Virus record (IMG/VR): IMGVR_UViG_3300007513_001761
Coordinates: 1 to 64,000 of that record
Reading direction: 5' to 3' (one strand)
DNA: 64,000 nucleotides
Source of the DNA: a virus
Shown one piece after another: positions 26,276 to 36,362 of this stretch. Position 1 is the stretch's first letter, and each line of letters begins with the position of its first letter. The translations under genes were made by a program, and so were the position numbers. The notes under the pieces are model-generated. The model saw only the letters and a list, made by a program, of their open reading frames with translations, was not told where the DNA came from and searched no databases.

Positions 26276-28071
26276 TATCTAACTTTTCCTTTAATATCGG
26301 TTTGGGGGAATTTTATTTCTATAATGGCATTTTGAGGAACAACCAAATAACTTCCATCGGGAGATAGATTGTCATTAATATTAAGCGTAGCATTAGAATA
26401 ATTGGTCCCCGTTTTATTATTTAATGTAACAGACGACACATCCAGAACTCCTGTCACTTTCTTGAGTTCGCTATAAATGTCACTAATATAGATGTGCTCT
26501 CCAATATAAAAGCTTGTTTTATATTTCTCTCTTAGTGCATTCACGCAGTCATCCAGAAGAGTAAACTTGTTAGTGTTGGTTGCAGGACTCACCACAAAAT
26601 CAATACCCAAATTAAGAATGTAAGGGTCCAAAATATCAATAGTATCGTTAATCATTCTATAGTGATTAAGCCAAGTTTTTAAATTATTTTTAATAGTGGT
26701 GTTGGTTGTCGTTAATTTACCAGTCTCATTTTCAGATACCACATACATGTTAAGATTTCTCCTTAGAGAATTAGGATCTTTTTGAACCGAAACCCGTTTA
26801 ATTGAACCGTATTGTGCTGGCATTCGGTAGGCCACATTTTCATAATCCGCCTGGGTAACTGCTCTATTTTGGGTGGGGAAGGTATCAAAAATTCGAAGCT
26901 TAAGCTCTGTCGAACTTGGCTCGGAGACATCTCCCACAATCGGCTCCTCGTTGTTAACCTCGATGGAAGACTGAACTTCGGTTATGGTGGCCGATGAAAG
27001 AACTTCTCTATCCGCAAATTCCAACAATGCACTCACTACTGTGTTTAAACCGTTGGTGGCAATATTGGAATTACCAGCATTCGTCATGCGATATGTAATT
27101 GTCAATGTAGTGTTTGATGGCACAATGCCAAAATTTTCATTTTTAGAAAGTCGTGTCGGATCAAAAGTTGTATCCGTTACATAATCTTTTCCAAAAAGTT
27201 CTAAAGCCACCGCTTGTGGGTTTGCAGCCACATTGGATTCTCCCGATTTTCCAGTTCCAAATTGAAGATAGGTGTTGTTGCGATCTCGGTCAACTACAAA
27301 TTTTCTTGATACCAGATAGGGTTTAAGAATAGAAGGAACATTATCATTTAAAAAGTTACTATTGGCTAGCTCTTTAAACACCATATCTTGAGACAAATAC
27401 CCTACCTCAAAATACTCATTTCCTTCTGTGTCTACAACACTAATAATTTCACTGATGGTTGCAGACGACATCTTAAGGCGCCGAAAGCGCTGATAGGCCC
27501 CTACTTTTAGTTTCTCTTGCCCAAAGCGACCAGATACTACATTTCCATAAGCTTTAATAGCAAAATGTGTAGGAGCGCCAGTAGAAGTATTTACTCTAGC
27601 TACAATAACTGGATTTTTTGGATCTGCAAAATCTACGTTTTCTGTCAATGCAAAACTCAAACCGGTTTCGGAAGTAAATCGGCTTCCTCGTTTTAAAACA
27701 GGTATATATCGCGTATCGGGACCAATACCGGTGGTGGATGCGGGTATTAATACGAAAAGCGACACTTTTCCATAAGTGGAGGCGCGTCCTGTATACTTAT
27801 ATCCTAAGATCCTCCCGTGGCGTAACACATTATTATATTGATAAGCGGTGTCTAGAAAAGTTTCATTAACGTTATAATCTAAGTAAAAAGACATTTGATC
27901 GCCCACATAGGCCACTGCATCCAACATTAACGCCCCGAAGGAAGCTTCACTAAAGTCCTGAAAAGTGTCAGGGTAAAATCTCTCTGCTACCTGGCGCAAT
28001 TCTTTGCGTATTCCTTCGTAATCAGTAGCCGTATAATCGATAGGAACTATCTTTTTTTGTTCATCAGACAT
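26275..28071 (-). CDS. 6: Baseplate wedge protein gp6 / baseplate J-like
   Basis: A 598-residue baseplate J/gp6-like protein, which in T4 forms the continuous ring of the baseplate by dimerising between wedges. Diagnostic segments are the N-terminal DYTATDYEGIRKELRQVAER, the SFGALMLDAVAYVGDQMSFYLDYN helix pair, NETFLDTAY, and later the FPTQNRAVTQADYENVAYRMP block typical of the family. The length is close to T4 gp6 (660). It follows the gp25-like gene by 17 bases, the same order seen in contractile-tail phages. It acts inside the assembling tail in the host cytoplasm. Confidence 0.9.
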   Translation of the reverse strand: MSDEQKKIVPIDYTATDYEGIRKELRQVAERFYPDTFQDFSEASFGALMLDAVAYVGDQMSFYLDYNVNETFLDTAYQYNNVLRHGRILGYKYTGRASTYGKVSLFVLIPASTTGIGPDTRYIPVLKRGSRFTSETGLSFALTENVDFADPKNPVIVARVNTSTGAPTHFAIKAYGNVVSGRFGQEKLKVGAYQRFRRLKMSSATISEIISVVDTEGNEYFEVGYLSQDMVFKELANSNFLNDNVPSILKPYLVSRKFVVDRDRNNTYLQFGTGKSGESNVAANPQAVALELFGKDYVTDTTFDPTRLSKNENFGIVPSNTTLTITYRMTNAGNSNIATNGLNTVVSALLEFADREVLSSATITEVQSSIEVNNEEPIVGDVSEPSSTELKLRIFDTFPTQNRAVTQADYENVAYRMPAQYGSIKRVSVQKDPNSLRRNLNMYVVSENETGKLTTTNTTIKNNLKTWLNHYRMINDTIDILDPYILNLGIDFVVSPATNTNKFTLLDDCVNALREKYKTSFYIGEHIYISDIYSELKKVTGVLDVSSVTLNNKTGTNYSNATLNINDNLSPDGSYLVVPQNAIIEIKFPQTDIKGKVR

Positions 28072-28088
28072 TAAAAAACTCCCTCTTT

Positions 28089-28457
28089 TTAAGTAGTAAT
28101 AACAATAGAATCACTCGCCCCCAAGGATGGAATAGAATAATATATAACCACCCCCAAGATGTTACCATCCCTATCACCACTATCAAATAAAATCTGGTCA
28201 ATCTTTACAACAGGTAAATATCTCCCCACCTGTCCTATAATATTAGTTCTTATGGCTGAGTTGGTTTGTTCCCCAAAACGCCTAAACAAATATTGCATCA
28301 TACCCACACCAAATTCTGGTACCATCACTCGTTCGCCGGGATTAGTTAGAAGAAGCATTCTTAAATTTTGTCTTATTTCACCCAAAATATCGCTTTCCAT
28401 GGTAAAGCCGGTACCCGAATCGTATTCCATGGGTATGCTAGGTCCCCAAAAAGACAT
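28089..28457 (-). CDS. 25: Baseplate wedge protein gp25 (gpW/gp25 family)
   Basis: A 122-residue gpW/gp25-like protein, a small baseplate wedge subunit shared by contractile phage tails, type VI secretion and tailocins. The family core is clear: EIRQNLRMLLLTNPGERVM, then PEFGVGMMQYLFRRFGE. The length matches T4 gp25 (132). In the assembled baseplate it links the tail tube and sheath to the wedge. It lies between the 2250-residue gene and gp6, and a TATTTATAG box 26 bases upstream suggests that a late transcript starts here. Confidence 0.92.
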   Translation of the reverse strand: MSFWGPSIPMEYDSGTGFTMESDILGEIRQNLRMLLLTNPGERVMVPEFGVGMMQYLFRRFGEQTNSAIRTNIIGQVGRYLPVVKIDQILFDSGDRDGNILGVVIYYSIPSLGASDSIVITT

Positions 28458-28474
28458 ATTGTTTTACCTCGTTA

Positions 28475-28483
28475 CTATAAATA
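28475..28483 (-). promoter_or_regulatory. Late-promoter-like box (TATTTATAG)
   Basis: Exact TATTTATAG on the minus strand (28483-28475) in the 29-base gap before gp25. It begins 26 bases before the ATG and is followed by the GAGG ribosome site. The identical nonamer occurs before the spike-like gene and hsp20. Confidence 0.45.
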
Positions 28484-28486
28484 TCA

Positions 28487-31400
28487 TCAATCTTGATTTT
28501 CGCACAAAGCGCCTGACGCACTAAACGGATTTGATATCAAACGACGCTTTTGTTTCCATGTTAAGATCCGTTCGCCGCTGGGTAATTTAATCGCTTCGCG
28601 CAAATTCCGAAGATAAACTTGTCCCGGCCCATTGTTCTTACCAGTAATTTCGGCAACATCGAAATCTCTATCATTATAATACGTTTTAAAGAGCCTCTTT
28701 AATCTTGTCTTGGAGCTTCTTAATACGATTTGATCCCATTCGTCCCACTGCATGAAGAAGGGAGACCACACATCTCTATCGGTCGAACTAACCCAGTTCC
28801 CTTCCGAATCCCCAGAAACCTCAATTCCTGTGATTACGCCATCTTCGTCTGACGTTACCTCGGCAGTCATTCCGGGTTTTGTAGTCGGATCAAAGGAGCT
28901 TTTGCCGGCGCGGGCCCAGGATTCATCGTCTGCTACTGTTTTTTCGCCTATGGACATTAAAAACGCTTTATCAACATACATTGCCAACATAGAAGCCATT
29001 TTGCGCACCGGAATAATATATCGAGTCGTAAGCTTAAACTTGTCGTCATTTTTCAAAAGATTGACTAGACATAACAAGCGCTTACTATTTTCATTGATAC
29101 CAACAAAGTCATTGAGCGGGAGATCAAGAGCATCCATCTCTACAGATGTAATTTCATATTTTGTGCCATCCAATATAATAGAGAACCTTAATCCGTAACG
29201 CACCCCCAATTCTCCAGTAATCCCGATAGCTGTTCCATTATCGTCATATACTACTTCCATTGGATTGTCTACACCGGGATATACTTCGGAAAGGAGCGCG
29301 TTTAGATCTGAATTGTCCATAATCTCAGATATAGCGGTGTCATCAGCTAATTTCTCGCCGTTAATACTAATATACTTTTCAATATAAAAGGGTCTGGCGG
29401 GGTCAGCTTCTACTTCACTTTCTCCTAAATCTAGAGTGCTTACGTCTCCAATCTCTACATATATCTTGTCTGTCAGGGGATACAAAGTATCGTGTGCTGT
29501 TGTGTCTGAGTGAGCTTCTCCTACCATATAAACCGGCTCATTATCGTCATTAAGGTGAATGTGATAATATCCAATATATTCTTGTCCCTCGTTTCCATCG
29601 CCGTCGTTATCTTCTCCAATTACAAATTCGCCACCATAGGTATAATATGCCAAATCGCCCACATCATTATAATCGGTAGCAACGGCCGGATCAATAGGCT
29701 CAGTGGGGATATCTATATATGATTCGTTAACGGTACCATCGGGATTCATATTGGCGTTAAGAGTTAAAGAAGAGCCTTGTGTCATGTTGTCTAGCAAATA
29801 ATAATCAAGGTCATAAATATCTGGCGTCCATCCGATGATATCGAGATTTTCAATAATCTTTTCGCTCATAAAGTTTAATTGTTCCATCACCAATTCGGTG
29901 AGTACTATTTTAGCATCTTCTTCAGTTTCTTGAACCGCCTCTAAGTTTTCGTCGGAGCGATAATTTTTAAGGCTTTTGAAAAAAGTAACTTCGTCATCAC
30001 GCTTTGCTTGACGTAAGATATCACGAGTAGGATAAAGATATTCTTCCTGCATATTGTTTAAACGTGTTAAAGCGGCAGTTACATGAAAAGGCGGCTCTAT
30101 CTCTTCTCTTTCAATTCTTTCTCCGTACATCTGTACAGCTTGCTCTAAAAACGCATACCAAAATTCGTTATCTTTAAAGGCTGTGAACAATTCTCTATCA
30201 GCTTCCTGGGGTGCTTTAAAACTACGCTCCATAACTTCAACGATATAAGAGCCATAAATTGCACTAAATACTTCAGGAAAACGCGGCGAAAACTTCGTAA
30301 AAACAGGCATCGCTTTTATAAGCCCCACGCTACAATAAATACGGATAGCTGCTGATATAAGACCTTGCAATAATGCCTTTGAAGAACGATTAAGAATACG
30401 ATCATAAGGCACCTCAAGGACACACTCGGGATCCTGTGACAGCCTAGTGTCTTCTGGCATTGTCGGATAAATTTCATCGATCATTTCTTGTATATCGCCA
30501 AAATCGATTAGGTCTGTATATTTGGGCTTGCAAGGGCTCAGGTCGGGAAATAACACATCCACAAACCCCAGCCAACCTTTATTTTGGAGAGGGGCAACAT
30601 AAACGGCCGGGTTCATATAGTTTCCGCCATAAATTGACGGATCTAGGTAGAATACACGATTTGTGGCACCTTCAATGGTGTAAGTCCCGTCTTCTATTTC
30701 TTGCTGCATTTTGCTGATACCCAATATCATGTCTGAGTTTCTAATATCTCTGGGTTCGAGGTCGTCACCTAATACTTGCGCGTCACCATATAAATCGCCT
30801 CGTTCGGATCCGGCATCCGTATCATCTGCTATCACATATTTTGCATCACTAAAAGACAAGCTATCGAATTGGGCCCCATAATACCACGCGCCCTCGGTGT
30901 TGTCCACATCTGCTATAAGAGTTGCCATGGCAGAAGAAATTTCCCCATATATCTCTTCGCATGCGCTCATAATGGTCGAAGTGTATATCGTTTCGCCATT
31001 ACCCTCTAAAAGCTCTTTCAATAATACATATTGAGGCGCTGTGGCGTTAACGTTGGTTTTATAGTGCCCCTCAAACATAGACATAAAGTCAGCGTACTGT
31101 TCTAAAGTTTCATCACTAATGCCATCAAACGTAGTGTCAATAGCCAAAAATTCATATTCGAGAGCCCTAATGATGCTCTCATCTCCCGGTTCTGCCGTAG
31201 CTAAGGTTCCGTCATCAATATCCTTCTTTCTTTTGGGGTCAAGCATATTGAGAAAACCCGCACCCGGATCAAAGTTCTCATTAGACCTTTCCGAAATCTT
31301 AACTCTAGTGGCGTCTGCGGGACGCGTCGAAACAGTGCCATCCTCATCTTCTACAACGACGCCCACCGACGCATACAATCCGCTACTTTCATCCGGATCA

Positions 31401-34400
31401 TCACCATCCCCTTCTAATTCGTACAAATCCGCAAAAAACACTTCTAAATCAAAACCATACGCATAAGTATCCGAATAATCATCTAGATTGCGAGCATTAT
31501 CATTAAACTCTAAGGTAACGTCGGGTGTCGCTTTGCGCGCCTTGGCCCAGACCTCAAGGGTGTTGTTGTCTTCTCCTTCAAAGTCAGGACGGAACTCAAT
31601 GTTGTAGCCAAATTCTGGCATTTTCAAAAGGTTGATTTTGTTTCGATTAAATGGCCCATATCCGGGCAAATCTTTAAAGTCTTTGGTCACCAGGCGCTCT
31701 TCCGGCTCTATCTCGTTGTTCATATCATAACTAAACGCCAGTAAGCTAAGAGTATCTTGTAAATAGCTTGCAACTTTAAGGGGATATGCGCCTCGTTGCC
31801 GATTGATATCTGGAGGTGACGAAAGAAACGCAGACAAACCTTCAGCGGATTCGAGGGGGGCGGCCTCCAGATCGCTGGCGTCCCAATCACTATAGAAGTC
31901 TACCCTTTTGTTTATATTGCTCGTGGCGCGGTGATGGCGCGTGAGAGGTTGTCCCATTGTATCTGAGAGGATCATGTTCACAAGTCCCCACTTCTTTTTA
32001 GTAGGACCATTGCCAATCATATCTTGAGAGTATGCGATTTTCAAAGTTTCAAGAGAGCCGCCCAGCGTGGCTGACACTGTGTCTGCTACTTCGTCCGGTT
32101 CGTAGGGTAAAATACCGTTGTCACAGCCAGGATCCGAGAGCATCGGTGGAGTATTGTTTTCCAAAAATGGTCCCAACCCTCCCTGAAAAATGTCTCCAAT
32201 GTCTCCTAAATCTTCCAAAGCTTGATCGGTATAGCTTTGACACATCTTTTCGCTCTGTGCTGGTGAAAGCCTTCCTTCTAGAAGTTGCATGCGCATGTTA
32301 CACATTTCTTCCTGTTGTTCCTCGGTTAAACAGAGAGAGGGACTTATTGCCTCTTCGGGAACTTGGTCAAGAGCTTTTTTCATCTCTTCTTTAAAGTCGG
32401 CGGGCATTACATTTCCCATGTTCCTAAAAGTAGCCGCAATCGTGCTAGGACCCTTTAGGCTCGGGCGAAATTGAGGGAACTCGTATTTTACAATATCATC
32501 TACAGCTTTTAAGAACTCTGGTGATGGGTTTCCAAGATAAGCTTCTTGAACTTCTCTAGCTGTCGAATTATTGGAGACCTCTTGTGTAAATCGTTGTACT
32601 TCTTCCGAGTCGGTAAAAGCAGCACCCCCGTTTCCAAAAGATTGAAATAATTCAGTGATTGTAGCATCAAGAGTTTCGTCATCAACATCATCGCCGCAAA
32701 TTGACTCTCTAATTGCATCAGCTACAGTGTTTTGATTGCTAAACGCTGCTGCAGTCATATCACCGACCAATTCTAATGCATTACAAATCGCTTCACTTAA
32801 AATTTCACACAATTTAATCATGAGTAATTCCCAAATTTTAGCGATTAGTTCTGCAATTGCTGCTTTGGCGGCCAACTTTATCCAATACCACAAACTTACA
32901 AACTTATCAAAGGGCGGAATAACAAACTGTGGCCACGCAATTTCATCCATATTCCGACAAATCGGTAAAGACAAACTTTTTATAAAATCAGCAGCGTTGG
33001 GATTAAAAAACGCGGTATTAGGACATGTAAGGGCAGCAAAAATATAACCAATAATTGGGGCGCCCGGAAAGTTGCCTAACATGTCCATTAATGATAATTC
33101 ATCTCCCAAATAAACTTCTAGCAACGCCTGAATATAAGCTTCCATAATGATATCGTTGCTTAGTTGTCCACTAACACTTCCAATGTCCACACTGGGTCCT
33201 AGGGTTCTGCGGTTTTCTTCTACATGAGAAGCCCAACCAGAATACGAAACAGAACCATATGGTCCTTCGGCGCGCGTTGCAAAGTCGCCTTTTTGAACAT
33301 CTGCAGTAGCGGCGGCCCATGGTCCTACTGGCTCTTCATCGCCATAATCGTAGTTTCCTACCACGGCATCGCTAGCCTGCTCGTTTGCTGAAGCAGATGA
33401 GAAAATATCCCCTTCTGAAAGCTTTTCATTCATCTTGTCCGACAACTCTTGTTGTTTATCAGCGGGAAGTCCAACAAACAAATCTCCAAAGTTTTCAATA
33501 GACATTGCTCGCAGTGCGCTTTCAAGCATTTTTCCTAACGCTTGCTCTAAGGTAAGACCTCCAAACAAACATTCGAGCGCTTTAACCATAAGGTCTAAAA
33601 GTCCACACAGTTTTAGGCGATTGAATTTTTCGCGACCACTCTTCCGCTCGTCGCGGTTGCCTTTTCTCTGTTCATTCCAACTTATTGCGGCGTACTTAAC
33701 ACTATTTTCCCCCCCTCTCTCGTAATTGAAAACCCAATTGCAAAAGTCAGCAAACATGTCAGCATCTTGTTGAATCTCTTCTAAGGCTTGTTCTTTGGCC
33801 AAAGTTTTAATTTTAGCTTTGTCTACTTTCCAGATAGATTCACCTGTGGCAACAGTTTTGGGCTCATTCCAGGTTGTAGAATCCTCAGCCGCTGCTGCTA
33901 GAAGCTCGTCAGAAGTCATTTCTCTTTGAACCTGGCTTTCGCTAAGGAGTATTTCCAGTTCTTCTTTTAGTTTTTCCATGTCTTCTGTTGTGTAATTGCA
34001 TGTAAAATCATGGAACATATAAGCTATAGCATCTCCGAGACTAAAAGCTTCATCTAAAATATCCTGACCTAATTCTTTTCCTTCTTCTAAAAGTGCTTCA
34101 GCTATACAACTGCGGCCCGTATGTTCACCCGACGCATCATATTCAGAGTTGGCTGTGTCGTAAATTTCAGGATATGTATATGTTTTAAGAAAATCTAACC
34201 AATCTGTGGGTTCTCGCGCTGTTAATTCCTCTACCATGTCGCGTGCCTGAACAAAATAAGCTACGGCTGTGGAATCAGACCACGCTGAAGTTGATACCAA
34301 TAATTCATCCAGGGCAGTGATTATAATTGGCTCTTCTACACATCCTTCAGCTTCAATTTCAAGTTCTTTTAAAACATACTCGCTAGTAAATGTAAAAGTA

Positions 34401-35239
34401 ATGCTACTAACGGCCCTGTTCCACGTAAAGGTATCAGAAAAAGGGCCCCCGGTGCCCACTATGTTATAGTTGCGCTTGTTAAGAAAAGCATCCAATTCCG
34501 GCAAAAGCTTTCCAACTTCAGAATTTTTACTACTCCAACCATAATCACCATATAAATCTAACGAAAACACAGAGTTATCGCTTAAAAATTTCAAATTACC
34601 TTGCCCTGTGCCACGGTAAACATTTAGATAGCGCGTATAAAGGAAGAGAGATTTGCGCACTTTCATTAACAATTCAAACATCTCTGACGACGCATACCAC
34701 ACTTCTATGTCGCCATCTTCATTTTCGGCGCCTTCTTCTTCAGAATCAGCCGCGTCTATAGCTTCTAAATTTTCATAAGGCACAGAATAAAGTAATTTTA
34801 ATCTGCTCATGGAACGCAATCCGACATAATAGTCAGTATGCTCTACCACTTCTTTCAAAATATCTATAGATGCCTGAGAGGTGTCTTTATTATAAGCCAG
34901 CAATAAGGCGGCAAGAGCGGCTTCCTCATATGTTCTCTGCAAATTTGCTACTTCCAAATCAGCTTGCGTATTTACTTCTTCTTCAGATAAGGACTCTATA
35001 TCTTCCATAAGCCCTAAGACGCTATTTTCCGCTGTTTCATAGGTAATTTGATACATACACCTTCTTTCATTTAAAAAAGGAGTATATTCGTCTAAAGTGC
35101 GCCAATTAGGAAGAATGGCAGCGCTATTGGGAATACACGGCGGGCACTCATCGGGAGCAACGGTTTCTATCGGCTCACAAACATCATTGAGTCCATCGCC
35201 GTTCGCATCTTGAAATGGTAAAAATTTGGATTCAGACAT
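28487..35239 (-). CDS. Very large virion protein (2250 aa)
   Basis: A 2250-residue, very acidic protein. Residues 8-20 (QDANGDGLNDVCE) form a D-x-N-x-D-G-x-x-D calcium-loop pattern like thrombospondin type 3 or dockerin loops, followed by Cys-Pro-rich sequence. The first 450 residues and several later parts are helical and rich in Glu/Leu, suggesting coiled coil. Around residues 770-830 a strongly hydrophobic helical stretch (IKLAAKAAIAELIAKIWELL) could be buried or membrane-active. No enzyme motif is recognised. Position between the spike-like gene and gp25 points to the baseplate hub or tail; a tape measure is less likely because long beta-type regions are present. Confidence 0.6.
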   Translation of the reverse strand: MSESKFLPFQDANGDGLNDVCEPIETVAPDECPPCIPNSAAILPNWRTLDEYTPFLNERRCMYQITYETAENSVLGLMEDIESLSEEEVNTQADLEVANLQRTYEEAALAALLLAYNKDTSQASIDILKEVVEHTDYYVGLRSMSRLKLLYSVPYENLEAIDAADSEEEGAENEDGDIEVWYASSEMFELLMKVRKSLFLYTRYLNVYRGTGQGNLKFLSDNSVFSLDLYGDYGWSSKNSEVGKLLPELDAFLNKRNYNIVGTGGPFSDTFTWNRAVSSITFTFTSEYVLKELEIEAEGCVEEPIIITALDELLVSTSAWSDSTAVAYFVQARDMVEELTAREPTDWLDFLKTYTYPEIYDTANSEYDASGEHTGRSCIAEALLEEGKELGQDILDEAFSLGDAIAYMFHDFTCNYTTEDMEKLKEELEILLSESQVQREMTSDELLAAAAEDSTTWNEPKTVATGESIWKVDKAKIKTLAKEQALEEIQQDADMFADFCNWVFNYERGGENSVKYAAISWNEQRKGNRDERKSGREKFNRLKLCGLLDLMVKALECLFGGLTLEQALGKMLESALRAMSIENFGDLFVGLPADKQQELSDKMNEKLSEGDIFSSASANEQASDAVVGNYDYGDEEPVGPWAAATADVQKGDFATRAEGPYGSVSYSGWASHVEENRRTLGPSVDIGSVSGQLSNDIIMEAYIQALLEVYLGDELSLMDMLGNFPGAPIIGYIFAALTCPNTAFFNPNAADFIKSLSLPICRNMDEIAWPQFVIPPFDKFVSLWYWIKLAAKAAIAELIAKIWELLMIKLCEILSEAICNALELVGDMTAAAFSNQNTVADAIRESICGDDVDDETLDATITELFQSFGNGGAAFTDSEEVQRFTQEVSNNSTAREVQEAYLGNPSPEFLKAVDDIVKYEFPQFRPSLKGPSTIAATFRNMGNVMPADFKEEMKKALDQVPEEAISPSLCLTEEQQEEMCNMRMQLLEGRLSPAQSEKMCQSYTDQALEDLGDIGDIFQGGLGPFLENNTPPMLSDPGCDNGILPYEPDEVADTVSATLGGSLETLKIAYSQDMIGNGPTKKKWGLVNMILSDTMGQPLTRHHRATSNINKRVDFYSDWDASDLEAAPLESAEGLSAFLSSPPDINRQRGAYPLKVASYLQDTLSLLAFSYDMNNEIEPEERLVTKDFKDLPGYGPFNRNKINLLKMPEFGYNIEFRPDFEGEDNNTLEVWAKARKATPDVTLEFNDNARNLDDYSDTYAYGFDLEVFFADLYELEGDGDDPDESSGLYASVGVVVEDEDGTVSTRPADATRVKISERSNENFDPGAGFLNMLDPKRKKDIDDGTLATAEPGDESIIRALEYEFLAIDTTFDGISDETLEQYADFMSMFEGHYKTNVNATAPQYVLLKELLEGNGETIYTSTIMSACEEIYGEISSAMATLIADVDNTEGAWYYGAQFDSLSFSDAKYVIADDTDAGSERGDLYGDAQVLGDDLEPRDIRNSDMILGISKMQQEIEDGTYTIEGATNRVFYLDPSIYGGNYMNPAVYVAPLQNKGWLGFVDVLFPDLSPCKPKYTDLIDFGDIQEMIDEIYPTMPEDTRLSQDPECVLEVPYDRILNRSSKALLQGLISAAIRIYCSVGLIKAMPVFTKFSPRFPEVFSAIYGSYIVEVMERSFKAPQEADRELFTAFKDNEFWYAFLEQAVQMYGERIEREEIEPPFHVTAALTRLNNMQEEYLYPTRDILRQAKRDDEVTFFKSLKNYRSDENLEAVQETEEDAKIVLTELVMEQLNFMSEKIIENLDIIGWTPDIYDLDYYLLDNMTQGSSLTLNANMNPDGTVNESYIDIPTEPIDPAVATDYNDVGDLAYYTYGGEFVIGEDNDGDGNEGQEYIGYYHIHLNDDNEPVYMVGEAHSDTTAHDTLYPLTDKIYVEIGDVSTLDLGESEVEADPARPFYIEKYISINGEKLADDTAISEIMDNSDLNALLSEVYPGVDNPMEVVYDDNGTAIGITGELGVRYGLRFSIILDGTKYEITSVEMDALDLPLNDFVGINENSKRLLCLVNLLKNDDKFKLTTRYIIPVRKMASMLAMYVDKAFLMSIGEKTVADDESWARAGKSSFDPTTKPGMTAEVTSDEDGVITGIEVSGDSEGNWVSSTDRDVWSPFFMQWDEWDQIVLRSSKTRLKRLFKTYYNDRDFDVAEITGKNNGPGQVYLRNLREAIKLPSGERILTWKQKRRLISNPFSASGALCENQD

Positions 35240-35270
35240 CTTTTTTCCTTTTTGCGCTCTACTTGGGTGT

Positions 35271-36311
35271 TTATGTTATGTTAACATTTCGACTGCATAT
35301 ATAGCGACTCGCGTTAGGATCAGTGTAATGTTGTCGCCAAGCCAATATCTGCCCTTGTTGAGACCATGCTGGGCCCGAGCCCTGGATGTTACATGCTGCG
35401 AGCGCGCTGGCTAAAGCGGCGGTTTGTCCGCCGGCGACCATGACCGGGTTTGTTCCCACAACCCCAATTATTGCCTGTTGAACAAGATTCATTGTAAGAG
35501 CCACTCCAGCTATAGAATCGACAATCGCTGCCAACTCTTTCAACGCCTGAAGAAGGTTTTCTCCCATAACTGCTGGCTGTAAGTAATTTAAGTGAGGATC
35601 ATGATCTGGAAAGAAAATCTTTCCAATCTCCAATATGGCTTTTGGAATTAAAAGTTCGCGACCAGCGGCATTGTTGCCGGCGATCAAATCAATAGTGGCT
35701 GCCTGTTCTATGCTGCCTCCTTTAGAGTTTGTTTCGCCCAAAAGACCCAGACCTTTGGCACCTTGTGTGCGTCCAGTTACAATTTTTACGCCTTCGTTTC
35801 CGAAGATGCGCACCTTATCAGCTTTCATGCCCACGGCCGATGAGGGTTCTTCCGGATCTCCCGTTTTACGTGCAATTCCAAAATTCGTGTCTATTGTGGT
35901 AAGAGTACTAATATAAATGCGAGCCGCGTCGGCTACAAAATTACGATTAACAATCATTCCATCACAGGGTCCCTTAGAACCACGAGATTTGGCCGCCAGA
36001 CCGACGACTAAATCGATAGTATCGCCAACGCCAAGGGCGCCGAGTCCCGAAGCTTCGGTAGAAGGGCGATCTAATCCGAAGATTAAATGCGCATTATTAT
36101 GAGACATCACCTTTTCGCCCTGGGCCGCATTGAATGTGATGAAGGGTTGAATAGGTGGGGTATTCATCAACCCACCTGTTGCTGTGTTAACAGGTGTACC
36201 TTGATCCATCAAGTCTTGAGGTGTTGCTGGTACCTCAGACTCCCCAGTCCCTTCCGGACATCTCTCAAATGTGTCTTTGTTGAAAAGTTTTCGCTTGCCT
36301 TTTGATGCCAT
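35271..36311 (-). CDS. Spike-like baseplate protein (346 aa)
   Basis: A 346-residue glycine- and alanine-rich protein. Its middle (KADKVRIFGNEGVKIVTGRT, then IDLIAGNN) has the short alternating strands seen in the beta-helical parts of phage central spike proteins. The C-terminal region contains a hydrophobic helix (NLLQALKELAAIVDSIAGVA) and ends in a Tyr-x-Cys-x-Arg-rich tail. The call as a puncturing-spike relative is inference from strand pattern and from position just after three cell-wall enzyme genes and before gp25/gp6. A TATTTATAG box 24 bases upstream of the ATG marks a likely late transcript start. Confidence 0.5.
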   Translation of the reverse strand: MASKGKRKLFNKDTFERCPEGTGESEVPATPQDLMDQGTPVNTATGGLMNTPPIQPFITFNAAQGEKVMSHNNAHLIFGLDRPSTEASGLGALGVGDTIDLVVGLAAKSRGSKGPCDGMIVNRNFVADAARIYISTLTTIDTNFGIARKTGDPEEPSSAVGMKADKVRIFGNEGVKIVTGRTQGAKGLGLLGETNSKGGSIEQAATIDLIAGNNAAGRELLIPKAILEIGKIFFPDHDPHLNYLQPAVMGENLLQALKELAAIVDSIAGVALTMNLVQQAIIGVVGTNPVMVAGGQTAALASALAACNIQGSGPAWSQQGQILAWRQHYTDPNASRYICSRNVNIT

Positions 36312-36326
36312 TTTTTTACTCTCTCC

Positions 36327-36335
36327 CTATAAATA
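36327..36335 (-). promoter_or_regulatory. Late-promoter-like box (TATTTATAG)
   Basis: Exact TATTTATAG on the minus strand (36335-36327) in the 51-base gap before the spike-like gene. It begins 24 bases before the ATG and is followed by the GGGAGAG ribosome site. Confidence 0.45.
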
Positions 36336-36362
36336 CTCTCTTATTGTAAATCTGTGTATCTA

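Noticed and set aside
2113-36335. Plus-strand TATAAATA (T4-type late promoter) in gaps
   Set aside because: Read on the plus strand it would transcribe away from every gene. The fixed 24-26 base distance to minus-strand start codons favours reading it as TATTTATAG on the minus strand.
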